Shown here in pieces: positions 8,103 to 15,753 of a stretch of DNA of 19,252 nt (its first letter is position 1; each line of letters starts with the position of its first letter). A model generated the notes under the pieces. That model was not told the DNA's origin, did no database searches, and saw only the letters and a list, made by a program, of their open reading frames with translations. The position numbers and the translations under genes are program-made. The DNA lies in assembly GCA_030040725.1 (NCBI GenBank), contig JASHTD010000345.1:1-19252 (forward strand). Reading direction: 5' to 3'. The DNA comes from Candidatus Sulfotelmatobacter sp. (GTDB taxonomy: Bacteria; Acidobacteriota; Terriglobia; Terriglobales; Acidobacteriaceae).

Positions 8103-9521
8103 ATGAGCCCTAAGGCCTGCGTGATCGGTGCTGGACCGAATGGATTGGCAGCGGCGATCGTATTGGCTCAGGCCGGTCTGCGGGTGGACGTGTTAGAAGC
8201 GGAAGCGATCCCGGGCGGCGCGGTGCGCACTCTGGGATTGACTCTTCCCGGCTTTCGCCATGACTTTGGATCGGCTGTTTATCCTTTGGCAGCGGGTTCG
8301 CCTTTCTTTTCGTCGCTGCCGTTGGGCGATTATGGGCTCGAATGGATTCACTCGCCTGCCGTCGTAGCACACCCTCTCGACGACGGGACCGCGGTGGTTT
8401 TAGAGCGGGATCTCAGCCTTGCCAAATCGTCATTGGGTCAGGATGGCGCAGCGTGGAGCGACCTGATGCAGCCGTTCGTGGAATACTGGAACGAATTTGT
8501 AGCCGAGGCGATGCATCCGCTGCCATTTTTTCCGCGACATCCGTGGCTGATGGCGCGCTTTGGAGTGCTCGCGGTGCAGCCCGCCAGTATGCTTGTCCGA
8601 CGGTTTCAAAATGAGCGCACGCGTGCGCTTTTCGCGGGATTTGCCGCGCATTCATTTCTCAGCCTTGGCGAGGCGTTGAGCGGCGCGTTTGGAATGCTGA
8701 TGGGAATATCGGCGCATGCGGTGGGATGGCCGATCGCGCGCGGCGGCGCTCAGTCGCTGACGAATGCGCTGTGCGGCGTGCTCTCGAATCTGGGCGGAAA
8801 AGTTGTCGCGTCCTCACCGGTACGGAGTCTGGAAGGATTGAGTGAGTATGACTTGTTTCTGTGCGATGTTTCGCCGCAAAATCTGATCGAGATTATGGGG
8901 GGGGAATTATCCCGGGGATACAAGTTGCGGCTATCGAGTTTTCGCCACGGGCCAGGGGTTTTCAAAGTGGATTACGCACTGAATTCGCCGGCTCCATGGA
9001 AAGCAACGGAATGCGCACAAGCCGCGACGGTGCACGTGGGCGGGAGTTCCGGGGAGATCGCAAAATCGGAAGCTGCGGTACGGAATGGAGAGGTTGCCGA
9101 TCGTCCATTCGTTTTGGTCGCACAGCCGAGCCTCTTCGATGACACGCGCGCTCCTGCGGGCAAGCACACACTGTGGGCCTATTGCCACGTTCCGTACGGA
9201 TCAACAGTAAATATGATTGAGAGAATCGAAGCCCAGATCGAGCGTTTCGCGCCTGGATTTCGCGATTGCGTGCTAGCCCGGAATGTTCTGTTTCCTGCCG
9301 ATCTTGAGCGCATGGACGCGAACCTGGCTGGCGGTGATGTCTCGGCGGGGATACTTGATGCCCGGCAAATTCTTTTTCGGCCGACTTCCCGGCAATACGC
9401 AACCTCAGCGCGCAACATTTATCTCTGCTCCGCCTCTACGCCGCCGGGAGCGGGGGTGCACGGCATGTGCGGATATCATGCGGCGAGAATGGCTTTGTCG
9501 CGATTGGACCGCCGAAGTTAG
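8103..9521 (+). CDS. FAD-dependent oxidoreductase, phytoene desaturase-like (COG1233)
   Basis: This 472-aa protein has an N-terminal FAD-binding Rossmann motif G9-A-G-P-N-G14, ending in E32 (V-D-V-L-E), followed by P-G-G-A-V-R-T. The C-terminal signature at 439-472 (IYLCSASTPPGAGVHGMCGY, then H-A-A-R) is the closing FAD-binding motif of the COG1233 phytoene-dehydrogenase/PYROXD2-like group. No carotenoid genes lie nearby, so a role in carotenoid synthesis should not be assumed; these proteins are commonly annotated only as NAD(P)/FAD-dependent oxidoreductases. The ATG at 8103 is preceded by AGGTGATG about six bases upstream, a good ribosome-binding site. The gene contains an eight-G run at 8897-8904. 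It converges on the lipase-maturation-factor-like gene with a 31-bp gap. Confidence 0.85.
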   Translation: MSPKACVIGAGPNGLAAAIVLAQAGLRVDVLEAEAIPGGAVRTLGLTLPGFRHDFGSAVYPLAAGSPFFSSLPLGDYGLEWIHSPAVVAHPLDDGTAVVLERDLSLAKSSLGQDGAAWSDLMQPFVEYWNEFVAEAMHPLPFFPRHPWLMARFGVLAVQPASMLVRRFQNERTRALFAGFAAHSFLSLGEALSGAFGMLMGISAHAVGWPIARGGAQSLTNALCGVLSNLGGKVVASSPVRSLEGLSEYDLFLCDVSPQNLIEIMGGELSRGYKLRLSSFRHGPGVFKVDYALNSPAPWKATECAQAATVHVGGSSGEIAKSEAAVRNGEVADRPFVLVAQPSLFDDTRAPAGKHTLWAYCHVPYGSTVNMIERIEAQIERFAPGFRDCVLARNVLFPADLERMDANLAGGDVSAGILDARQILFRPTSRQYATSARNIYLCSASTPPGAGVHGMCGYHAARMALSRLDRRS

Positions 9522-9552
9522 AAAAAAGCAGTTTCACGCAATTTGAAATCTC

Positions 9553-11208
9553 TCAGTCGCGCGGCCCGACTGTCGGCATTTCAATCGCCTGAATGGTTCC
9601 ATCGGGTTCGCGCTCGATAGTTGGCGCGTAGAGGCCAACCAGTTCGCGCCTCCACCACAAGCCGGATGTTCGCTTCTCTGACATTGTCGTAAACCAGTAC
9701 TGCCAAAGCACTGCTCGAATCTCGTGCGGAGGATGGTTCGCAAACGGATTACTCTTGAACAAGGTGAGGACTTCTTTATCGTTTTCGAGCAGCTTCACCT
9801 CAGTTCGGGGCACAATGGGGTAATCCTGCCACTGCCCCAGCGACGCAAACCACAAATTCCAATCGAAACGTGGCTGATAAGGCGCATAGATGCCGGACGG
9901 TTCATTGAGCGCTTGCGGCTTAAAGCGAAATGGATACGCGGCCCAGATCTGGCCGTCATCGGATCCCTGAAACTCGATCTCGTATCGTCCTCGTGTCATG
10001 ACGCCAAACAGGCCGTACCGGTTGGCAATGCGAAATGGTTCGAGCGCTTCTATAGGCACAGCGGGCAAGGGGAGTTGCCAGAACATCCAGATCATTTCAA
10101 GCGTCGTGGCATAAAAAATCCAAAGCAGCATAAAGCTGGCAAGCGAGAGCTTCACAATATTCAGACGCCGCCGGAAAGAGGGCTCATGTGCGGGTTGCGG
10201 CAGGGTTGGATCGCCGGCGGCTGGAAATAGCCGCTGCAAGCCGGTTTCAGAACCTCGTTGCGTTCCGCCCGCGACTGTCGACTCCGTTTCAGGCACAACT
10301 TTTCTCCACCTAGGCAAAAAGCGCAGAAAAAACCGATCGTCCAGGAGAAGAAATCCTAAACAGAGAACCAGATAATTCAGGAATGTGTAGTTGGCGGTAA
10401 AAATTACACCGATCTCCCAAGGAGTCACGATGAAGAAGCAGACGATTCGCCAGCGCCGCGGCAGAAACAGCATCCAGACCAGGCCCAGTTCCAGAGCAAT
10501 GGTAGCTACGGCCGTCGAATAGTGGAAACGGTGGGGCAGGTGTTGGACGTACCAGCCGATCCATGTGGGCAGCGGGCCATTCTGGTAATACTCGTCCATG
10601 GCGGTGAAATGGCGCCACTCAGGATCGCCGCCGAGCATCTTTGCCAGGCCGGATTCGAAGTAAATTCGAAACCACTCCCACTGCAAGAGAAAGAGGCTGG
10701 CACGCGAGGAAGGAGAGTTGGGAGCGAGACCGGGGCGAAAACCGCATGGAGCAAGAAACAGCGCAATAAATCCCGCCTCGAGCAGCATGCCATCCGACTG
10801 ATAGCCGGAGAAATCCTGAGCAGCGGCCACGAACGAAAGAAAACAAAGGAAGCACATAAGAAGCGTGCCGCGCGGCCAGAGATTCGCGACGAGCAACACC
10901 GACGCGAGCATGCCAACCCAGCACAAGACGATCACCGCGTGGTTGCCGCCGGCAAGCCAAAGGATAGAGGGCGCAAACCAAACGCCGCGGCCGGTTCCGA
11001 GCTGACGCGCGACCGCCTTCAGATACTCGTCTGCCGGCAGAATTCCATCCGGGCCGATGAGGCCGCGAATCTGAAAGATGAGCGAGAAAAAGGCGGAAAA
11101 GTAGATTAGCCCGATTGCGCGCAAGAAAATCCAGCGCGGAATGAGACGGTCGCGGGGACCGCGTTGCGAGTCAAACATCCAGTAAAAAACTGAAAGCGCG
11201 CCGTCCAT
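9553..11208 (-). CDS. Lipase maturation factor (LMF1-like) family membrane protein
   Basis: The 551-aa protein has many hydrophobic segments over residues 25-370, including around 70-150 and 215-280, and is an inner-membrane protein. The conserved soluble C-terminal block starts at residue 396 with NRYGLFGVMTRGRYEIEFQG, then S-D-D-G-x-x-W, and Q-P-R-F-D-W-N-L-W-F-A-S-L-G at about 445-458. This is the signature of the lipase maturation factor family (formerly DUF1222). In animals LMF1 helps lipoprotein lipase fold in the ER; the bacterial role is not established. No lipase is adjacent, although a phospholipase C-like gene lies about 800 bp away. The start at 11206-11208 lacks a visible Shine-Dalgarno, so the first few residues are uncertain. 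Confidence 0.88.
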   Translation of the reverse strand: MDGALSVFYWMFDSQRGPRDRLIPRWIFLRAIGLIYFSAFFSLIFQIRGLIGPDGILPADEYLKAVARQLGTGRGVWFAPSILWLAGGNHAVIVLCWVGMLASVLLVANLWPRGTLLMCFLCFLSFVAAAQDFSGYQSDGMLLEAGFIALFLAPCGFRPGLAPNSPSSRASLFLLQWEWFRIYFESGLAKMLGGDPEWRHFTAMDEYYQNGPLPTWIGWYVQHLPHRFHYSTAVATIALELGLVWMLFLPRRWRIVCFFIVTPWEIGVIFTANYTFLNYLVLCLGFLLLDDRFFLRFLPRWRKVVPETESTVAGGTQRGSETGLQRLFPAAGDPTLPQPAHEPSFRRRLNIVKLSLASFMLLWIFYATTLEMIWMFWQLPLPAVPIEALEPFRIANRYGLFGVMTRGRYEIEFQGSDDGQIWAAYPFRFKPQALNEPSGIYAPYQPRFDWNLWFASLGQWQDYPIVPRTEVKLLENDKEVLTLFKSNPFANHPPHEIRAVLWQYWFTTMSEKRTSGLWWRRELVGLYAPTIEREPDGTIQAIEMPTVGPRD

Positions 11209-11313
11209 GCACAGAGTCTATACCGAGGACGGCCTTGGGCTTCGCAGGCAACCGGGCTTTCGTGGTGAAACCGCACGAGCGAGCCGACAACAGAGGATGG
11301 TTTGCGCGGAATC

Positions 11314-11338
11314 GGGGTCAGGCTTTACCTTTAAATTT
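11314..11338 (+). repeat. GGGGTCAGGC-type intergenic repeat, left of kdsC
   Basis: The string GGGGTCAGGCTTTACC followed by TTTAAATTT resembles a short dispersed motif (GGGGTCAGRC...TTTAAA) that I recall from intergenic regions of several soil bacteria. Its core GGGTCAG (11315-11321) recurs inverted as CTGACCC (11934-11940) beyond the 3' end of the same gene. I cannot count copies elsewhere from this window, so repeat status is inferred. Confidence 0.35.
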
Positions 11339-11360
11339 CTTTGAATTCCTGGAGGGTTCC

Positions 11361-11915
11361 TTGCCGGTTTTAAAAATCCCCGCCGCGCTGAAAAAACGCG
11401 CAGCACAAATCAAGGTATTGCTGATGGATGTTGACGGCACGCTCACCGACGGCAGCGTCACGCTGCTCTCGCAACCCGACGGCAGCGCGCTGGAAATCAA
11501 GACGTTCGATGCGCACGATGGGCAGGGTCTCACCTTAGCGCAAGGCGCCGGACTGCGGACCGGTTGCATCACCGGGCGCGAGAGCGCCGCGTTGCTGCGC
11601 CGCGCCCACGAGATGAAGATCGAATTTATCTACATGAAGCAACCGCTGAAGATGCCCGCTTACGAAGAGATCTTGCGCAAAGCTGATGTGCCGGATGCGG
11701 CAGTTGCCTACGTGGGCGACGATCTTCCCGATATTCCACTAATGCGGCGGTGCGGCCTCGCCATTGCCGTAGGCGATGCCGTTCCCGAGGTAAAAAAGGT
11801 TGCGCACTACATTACCAAGGCTCTCGCTGGACGCGGTGCGGTGCGCGAGGCGATTGAGCTGATCCTGAAATCCAAAGGCGTATGGGAAGAGATGATCGAC
11901 AAAGCTCGCGCCTGA
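11361..11915 (+). CDS. kdsC: 3-deoxy-D-manno-octulosonate 8-phosphate phosphatase (KdsC)
   Basis: This HAD-superfamily enzyme removes phosphate from KDO-8-phosphate in the cytoplasm, a step in making the KDO sugar of lipopolysaccharide. Using the TTG at 11361 (GGAGGG at 11351-11356, ideal spacing) gives 184 aa, the usual KdsC length. Motif I is LLMDVDGTLTDG (D23, D25), motif II is C-I-T-G-R (T71), a Lys follows at K97 in QPLKMP, and the acidic motif is VGDDLPDIPLM (D120, D121, D124). It is a small HAD with no cap domain, as expected for this tetrameric family. The frame is open 42 codons further upstream, to a start at 11235. That extension has no family resemblance and covers the repeat motif, so it is rejected. 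No other KDO genes are visible nearby. Confidence 0.9.
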   Translation: MPVLKIPAALKKRAAQIKVLLMDVDGTLTDGSVTLLSQPDGSALEIKTFDAHDGQGLTLAQGAGLRTGCITGRESAALLRRAHEMKIEFIYMKQPLKMPAYEEILRKADVPDAAVAYVGDDLPDIPLMRRCGLAIAVGDAVPEVKKVAHYITKALAGRGAVREAIELILKSKGVWEEMIDKARA

Positions 11916-11930
11916 GAGCTGGTCGTCCTC

Positions 11931-11953
11931 GATCTGACCCTTTGATTTGTCCC
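11931..11953 (-). repeat. Inverted copy of the GGGTCAG motif, right of kdsC
   Basis: Read on the minus strand this is GGGACAAATCAAAGGGTCAG followed by ATC. It lies 15 bases past the kdsC stop and carries, in inverse orientation, the GGGTCAG core seen at 11315-11321. Similarity to the left copy is limited to the core, so they may be two members of a dispersed repeat family rather than a true pair. Confidence 0.3.
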
Positions 11954-12009
11954 ATCCTCTAGCATCGAATTCGCATCCTACTTGCGTTTTGCAAAGAGGG
12001 CGCGTTGCG

Positions 12010-13335
12010 ATGCAATGGCACAGGCGATGGAAAATTTTGACGGCGGTTTTCTTCGTCTGTAATCTCTTCTCCAGCCTCGCCTTCAGCTATTCGGTTCTCA
12101 CCCACGAAGAACTCGTTGACTTGGCGTGGAACGACTCCATTCGTCCCCTGCTGCTGGCGCGTTTTCCGAATGCAACCGAGGCTCAACTGCGCGAGGCACA
12201 TGCCTACGCCTATGGTGGATCGGCGATTCAGGACATGGGCTACTATCCGTTTGGCAAGCAGTTTTTCAGCAATCTCACGCACTACGTTCGCAGCGGAGAT
12301 TTCATTGCTTATTTGTTTCGCGAGGCGCGCAACATTAACGAATACGCCTTTGCGATCGGAGCCTTGTCGCATTACATCGGCGACTCGGTCGGCCACTCCA
12401 TCGCCGTGAATCCATCGACGGCGATCGAATTCCCCGGGCTTGAGAGCAAGTACGGACGAAGCGTTACTTACGACGAAAGCCCGCACGGCCACATCCGCAC
12501 CGAATTTGCATTCGATATCGACCAACTCGCCAATCAGGAATTTGCGCCACAAGCGTATTTGCGTGCCGTTGGCTTCAGAGTCCCGCGGACGGCGCTGGAG
12601 CGGGCATTCCTCCACACGTACGGAATCGATTCGCACGAAATTGTGGGCCGGGTTCATCCCGCTCTGCGCAGCTATCGCACGTCAGTGCGCACGTTTATTT
12701 CAGCATTTGCGGAAGCGGAACTGGTACTTCACCGGCATCGTTTTCCTCCTCAACCGGATGATGAAAACTATCGCCTCTTTTCCGAGCGGGTCGCCAGCAC
12801 GAACTACGACCGCCACTGGGCCCACACCTTTAAGGGGCCAGGTGTGACCGCTCATTTGCTGGCAATCGTGGTTTTTATTGTTCCGAAGGTCGGGCCAGTT
12901 TCAGACCTGGCGATCAAAATTCCCACGCCCGAAACCGAGGATTGGTACCTGAAGAGTGTGAATCGCAGCGTCGATGTTTATCGCGATCTGCTCGACAAGA
13001 TGAGAGAGGGCGTGGATTCTCCACTTTCGCTGGCGAATCTCGATCTGGATACGGGAGAGATAACGAAGCCGGGAACCTATCCGCTGACCGACAAGACTTA
13101 TGCGGAGTTGCTGAACCGGCTAACGACAAAACCCGAGCGGATCGTTCCGGCTCTTCTGAAAAAGAACATTCTGGAGTACTACGCCGATCGGAACGCCCCG
13201 ATTGCGACCAAAAAGAACAAAAAAAAATGGACTCGCGTGACGGCGGAATTGCAGATTCTGAACGGAATGAAAGTAGGTCGGCCAGAGGAGTGGTCCCCCA
13301 TCGGGCAGATGGAAAAAGACGACCCCGCGGATTAA
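12010..13335 (+). CDS. Exported zinc-dependent phospholipase C-like protein
   Basis: The 441-aa protein starts at ATG 12010 (GAGGG ten bases upstream) with a signal peptide: Q-W-H-R-R-W-K, then a hydrophobic core ending at S-L-A-F-S-Y-S. The mature N-terminus carries SVLTHEELVDLAW (H32). It is followed by D75 (IQDMGYYPFG), H91 (NLTHYVRSGD), H121-x3-D125-x3-H129 (LSHYIGDSVGHS) and H161-x3-E165 (HGHIRTEF). The order His, Asp, His, HxxxD, His, HxxxE resembles the ligands of the three-zinc phospholipase C/S1-P1 nuclease fold. It probably hydrolyses a phosphodiester, such as a phospholipid head group, outside the inner membrane. The C-terminal half (about 270-441) has no motif I recognise. An in-frame TTG at 11947 is possible but would bury the signal peptide. 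The substrate is inferred from the family only. Confidence 0.78.
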   Translation: MQWHRRWKILTAVFFVCNLFSSLAFSYSVLTHEELVDLAWNDSIRPLLLARFPNATEAQLREAHAYAYGGSAIQDMGYYPFGKQFFSNLTHYVRSGDFIAYLFREARNINEYAFAIGALSHYIGDSVGHSIAVNPSTAIEFPGLESKYGRSVTYDESPHGHIRTEFAFDIDQLANQEFAPQAYLRAVGFRVPRTALERAFLHTYGIDSHEIVGRVHPALRSYRTSVRTFISAFAEAELVLHRHRFPPQPDDENYRLFSERVASTNYDRHWAHTFKGPGVTAHLLAIVVFIVPKVGPVSDLAIKIPTPETEDWYLKSVNRSVDVYRDLLDKMREGVDSPLSLANLDLDTGEITKPGTYPLTDKTYAELLNRLTTKPERIVPALLKKNILEYYADRNAPIATKKNKKKWTRVTAELQILNGMKVGRPEEWSPIGQMEKDDPAD

Positions 13336-13341
13336 GCGGGG
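13323..13341. terminator. GC-rich hairpin around the stop codon, possible terminator
   Basis: CCCCGC (13323-13328) pairs with GCGGGG (13336-13341). The seven-base loop GGATTAA includes the TAA stop of the phospholipase C-like gene. The downstream sequence has only short T-runs (AATCTTTTC at 13356-13364), so it is an imperfect rho-independent terminator. It lies between two convergent genes and may serve the plus-strand gene. Confidence 0.45.
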
Positions 13342-13375
13342 CCGAAGAATAATCAATCTTTTCTAAACCGGTTCT

Positions 13376-14725
13376 CTAGGCCACTCCACGCGCCTTGACG
13401 GGCGCGGCGATATCCACACTGGGCTGAGATCTTTGCTTGGCAACGGCTCGGGCGGCCATCGGTTTTAACCACAGCAGCGCCATAAAGGCGGCAATCAGGT
13501 CGCAGATAATCATCGCCCAAAAGACCTTCGACCACGAGCCAGTCTTGGCAAACAGCCACGCCGCGCCCGGCCCGGCAAAGGCCGCAGCCACACCTTTGGC
13601 GGTATAGACAACACCGTAGTTCGTGGTGGCCCATTTATTTCCGTACAAGTCTCCGGTGACCGATGGGAACAACGAAAAGATGTTCCCCCAGGCAAAGAAG
13701 CAGAGGCCGGAAAGTGCGATGAACCACAAAGGATGACTGATCAGTTGGAGGAGGGCAAATACTGCGATCGCTTCAAGAACGAAAGAGGCAAAAATGGCGT
13801 TCTCGCGTCCGATGTGATCAGAGACCCATCCCCAGAAGGGCCGTGTTAGGCCGTTTAGAATGCGATCGAGTTCGATTGCCAGCACCAACGCGCTCATGCC
13901 GAACACTACAATGATCTTATCGACATGATAAGAAACCGCCATGGGCTTCAGTTGGGCCGTCACGACCAGGCCTCCGAAGGCCAGCATGACCATCATCAAG
14001 TAAATGAGATAGAAGGATGGCTGGCAGATCATTTGCAGCGGCGTCATGTCGACGGCCGAGGTGTTGATCTTGGCTTTAATCTTCTTCTCCTTCTCTACCC
14101 AGTTCGCTGGCGTCCATCCAATGGGCGGTCGCGCCAGGAACAGGGAACACGCCAGGACCACGATGCCCTGAACGAATCCCCATACGATGAAGGTGTGCTG
14201 GTAGCCGGAATGGGCGATCATCTTGGCGATGGGCGCGACGGTCGCGGCAGTGCCGATGCCAAAGGCTCCCGCCGTCAGTCCTACGCAGAGACCGCGATAA
14301 TCCGGAAACCATTTCAGCGCGTTGCCAATGGCTCCGCCGTAAACGACGCCGGCCCCGACTCCACCAATGGCATACCAGAAATAGAGACCGCCGACGGTTT
14401 CGGCGTAGCCCGAGCCGATCCAGCCTAGCCCAACCATGAACGAACCCAAACCAAGCATCAGTCGCGGCCCGATAATATCGACCAGAAAACCTTCGAAGGG
14501 AACTAGCCAGGTCTCCATCGCGACAAATAAAGCGAAGGTCCATTGCACAGCTTTCAAAGTGATGTGCAGATGGTTTTGGATGGGAGTGGTAAATAAGGTC
14601 CAGGCATATTGCAGGTTGGCAATGGCCATCATGGCCACGATGCCAGCGATGAGTTGGACCCAGCGATTGGGAATGCGAGACGGATGAATCAGGGACTCGG
14701 GCGTGACATTAGTCGAAGAACTCAT
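13376..14725 (-). CDS. OFA-family MFS transporter (oxalate/formate antiporter type)
   Basis: The 449-aa protein has the 12-segment layout of a major facilitator, with a loop of about 30 residues between the halves (205-235, Lys/Glu-rich). Family features are N-L-Q-Y-A-W-T-L-F at 37-45, F-V-D/L-V-D-I-I-G-P-R at about 80-88, WFPDYRGLCVGLTAGAFG at 139-156, R295 in TRPFWGWVSDHIGR, and K377 in VYTAKGVAAAFAGPGAA. R295 and K377 correspond to the Arg and Lys (R272 and K355 as I remember them) that bind the substrate carboxylates in Oxalobacter OxlT. It is therefore likely to carry oxalate or another small carboxylate across the inner membrane, perhaps in exchange for formate. The ATG has GAGGTG seven bases upstream. 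It lies beyond one opposite-strand gene from an oxalate oxidoreductase-like operon, which supports oxalate as substrate. Substrate assignment remains an inference. Confidence 0.85.
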   Translation of the reverse strand: MSSSTNVTPESLIHPSRIPNRWVQLIAGIVAMMAIANLQYAWTLFTTPIQNHLHITLKAVQWTFALFVAMETWLVPFEGFLVDIIGPRLMLGLGSFMVGLGWIGSGYAETVGGLYFWYAIGGVGAGVVYGGAIGNALKWFPDYRGLCVGLTAGAFGIGTAATVAPIAKMIAHSGYQHTFIVWGFVQGIVVLACSLFLARPPIGWTPANWVEKEKKIKAKINTSAVDMTPLQMICQPSFYLIYLMMVMLAFGGLVVTAQLKPMAVSYHVDKIIVVFGMSALVLAIELDRILNGLTRPFWGWVSDHIGRENAIFASFVLEAIAVFALLQLISHPLWFIALSGLCFFAWGNIFSLFPSVTGDLYGNKWATTNYGVVYTAKGVAAAFAGPGAAWLFAKTGSWSKVFWAMIICDLIAAFMALLWLKPMAARAVAKQRSQPSVDIAAPVKARGVA

Positions 14726-14806
14726 TGGGTTTCACCTCACCACAATCTCGGACTTTACGACCAAACACCGGAACTCCAGGCACTTCGCGCAAGAGCCATG
14801 TTGTAT

Positions 14807-14829
14807 ACTGGTCCAGTTATTGAACCAGT
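14807..14829. promoter_or_regulatory. Dyad ACTGGT-N11-ACCAGT in a divergent promoter region, possible operator
   Basis: ACTGGT at 14807-14812 is repeated inverted as ACCAGT at 14824-14829, with a nested CTGGTCCAG palindrome at 14808-14816. It lies in the 192-bp region between the divergent transporter and the unrecognised 271-aa gene. TATACT (14804-14809) overlaps its left arm, and TTGAAC (14820-14825) plus TTTATC (14842-14847) form a possible plus-strand promoter across its right arm. TGGT...ACCA half-sites are common for GntR/FadR-type regulators, but no such regulator is encoded in the window. The role as an operator is inferred. Confidence 0.4.
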
Positions 14830-14917
14830 GGCGCGAGGCACTTTATCACCCTCGCAGCGCACTGTCAAGAAATTACGCAATCACAACGCCGCTCCATAAA
14901 CGCAGAGACTCTTCTTT

Positions 14918-15733
14918 TTGAATGATCAAGAAAAGCACGTGGATCATAATCTGCAAAGTCAGATAGAGACATATCTCGCTTACCTCGACGGCCTGATGCG
15001 GCGGGGGCAACAGCTTCGCGAAACGCTGTCTGCGAATCCATCGGACGAAGCAGCCATCGCTGCGACCCGCCGCTGGCACGAGGACTGCGGCCAGATGATC
15101 AATCAGCTTTCCGGAGGCAGCAAAGCCCATTGGCTGGCACGCGCCTTCAGCCAGGCGTTTCTGAAGCGTTCGCGGGATGGCAGCGCCGCTCAAGGCGCAA
15201 CCCCGGCGGAAATTGTCCAGCAATTGCTGGCGGTCTTGGGCCAGGCCGCTGCCACGCTCTCGCAAACGAATCACGAGGGGGTTGCTGCGGCGACGAACGA
15301 AGTTCCGGCTCCGCACCTCTTCGATTTTGTTCACGCCGAGAAAATCCGCCCGGTGCTGGAGCGGGCCTATGCCGACGGTCGAAACGCCCTCGACAAGGGA
15401 GATTTTCAGCTGGCACTGGTTACTTATTGCGGAATCCTGGAAGCGATTGTTAGCGACGCGCTGGAGCACAAAGGGTTGGCGGCGCTGCTTGTTTCCGGAG
15501 CACCTGCGGATAAGATCTCCGAGTGGTCGTTCGAGACACGGCTTGCGGTTGCCGAGAAAGCCGGACTGATTCGCAGCGGCGCGGCGCGCCTGCCGGAAAT
15601 AACGCGAACCTATCGAGATCGAATGAATGAAAAGGGGGAGGCGATTCCCGAAGGAGTCGTTTCCGAACGCGATGCGCGACGGACTGGACAGGTACTTCAT
15701 GTAATTATGCGCGATCTCGATCCCGGCCGCTAA
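14918..15733 (+). CDS. Protein of unknown function, mostly helical
   Basis: I do not recognise this 271-aa protein. It looks soluble: no signal peptide, no membrane segment, and a composition rich in Ala, Leu, Glu and Arg that suggests alpha-helices throughout. Residues 15-70 could form a helical hairpin (Q-S-Q-I-E-T-Y-L-A-Y-L-D-G-L-M-R-R). The part around 160-200 (RAYADGRNALDKGDFQLALV, then T-Y-C-G-I-L-E-A-I-V) is a possible paired-helix fold like TPR or HEPN, but without a clear catalytic motif. The TTG start at 14918 has a weak ribosome-binding site; GTG at 14939 is an alternative. It stands on the opposite strand between the oxalate oxidoreductase-like operon, with which it converges after 20 bp, and the OFA transporter, from which it diverges. 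Confidence 0.75.
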   Translation: MNDQEKHVDHNLQSQIETYLAYLDGLMRRGQQLRETLSANPSDEAAIAATRRWHEDCGQMINQLSGGSKAHWLARAFSQAFLKRSRDGSAAQGATPAEIVQQLLAVLGQAAATLSQTNHEGVAAATNEVPAPHLFDFVHAEKIRPVLERAYADGRNALDKGDFQLALVTYCGILEAIVSDALEHKGLAALLVSGAPADKISEWSFETRLAVAEKAGLIRSGAARLPEITRTYRDRMNEKGEAIPEGVVSERDARRTGQVLHVIMRDLDPGR

Positions 15734-15753
15734 TTAGCCGCCGAAAGGCTCGA

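Noticed and set aside
8103..9521. A carotenoid biosynthesis locus
   Set aside because: Only a COG1233-type oxidoreductase is present; no phytoene synthase, cyclase or other carotenoid gene is in the window.
10522..11109. A 195-codon plus-strand open frame opposite the lipase maturation factor gene
   Set aside because: The opposite strand encodes clear family motifs and membrane segments; this frame is charged low-complexity without a good start.
13219..13227. Nine-A tract in the phospholipase C-like gene as a frameshift site
   Set aside because: The reading frame after the tract continues with normal composition to a stop 35 codons on, and no alternative product is evident.
14873..15700. 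A 275-codon minus-strand frame opposite the unrecognised 271-aa gene
   Set aside because: Both strands are open here, so this was considered seriously. The minus frame is Arg-rich with scattered Cys, which is typical of an antisense frame, and the plus frame has ordinary helical protein composition. The plus strand is preferred, at moderate confidence.
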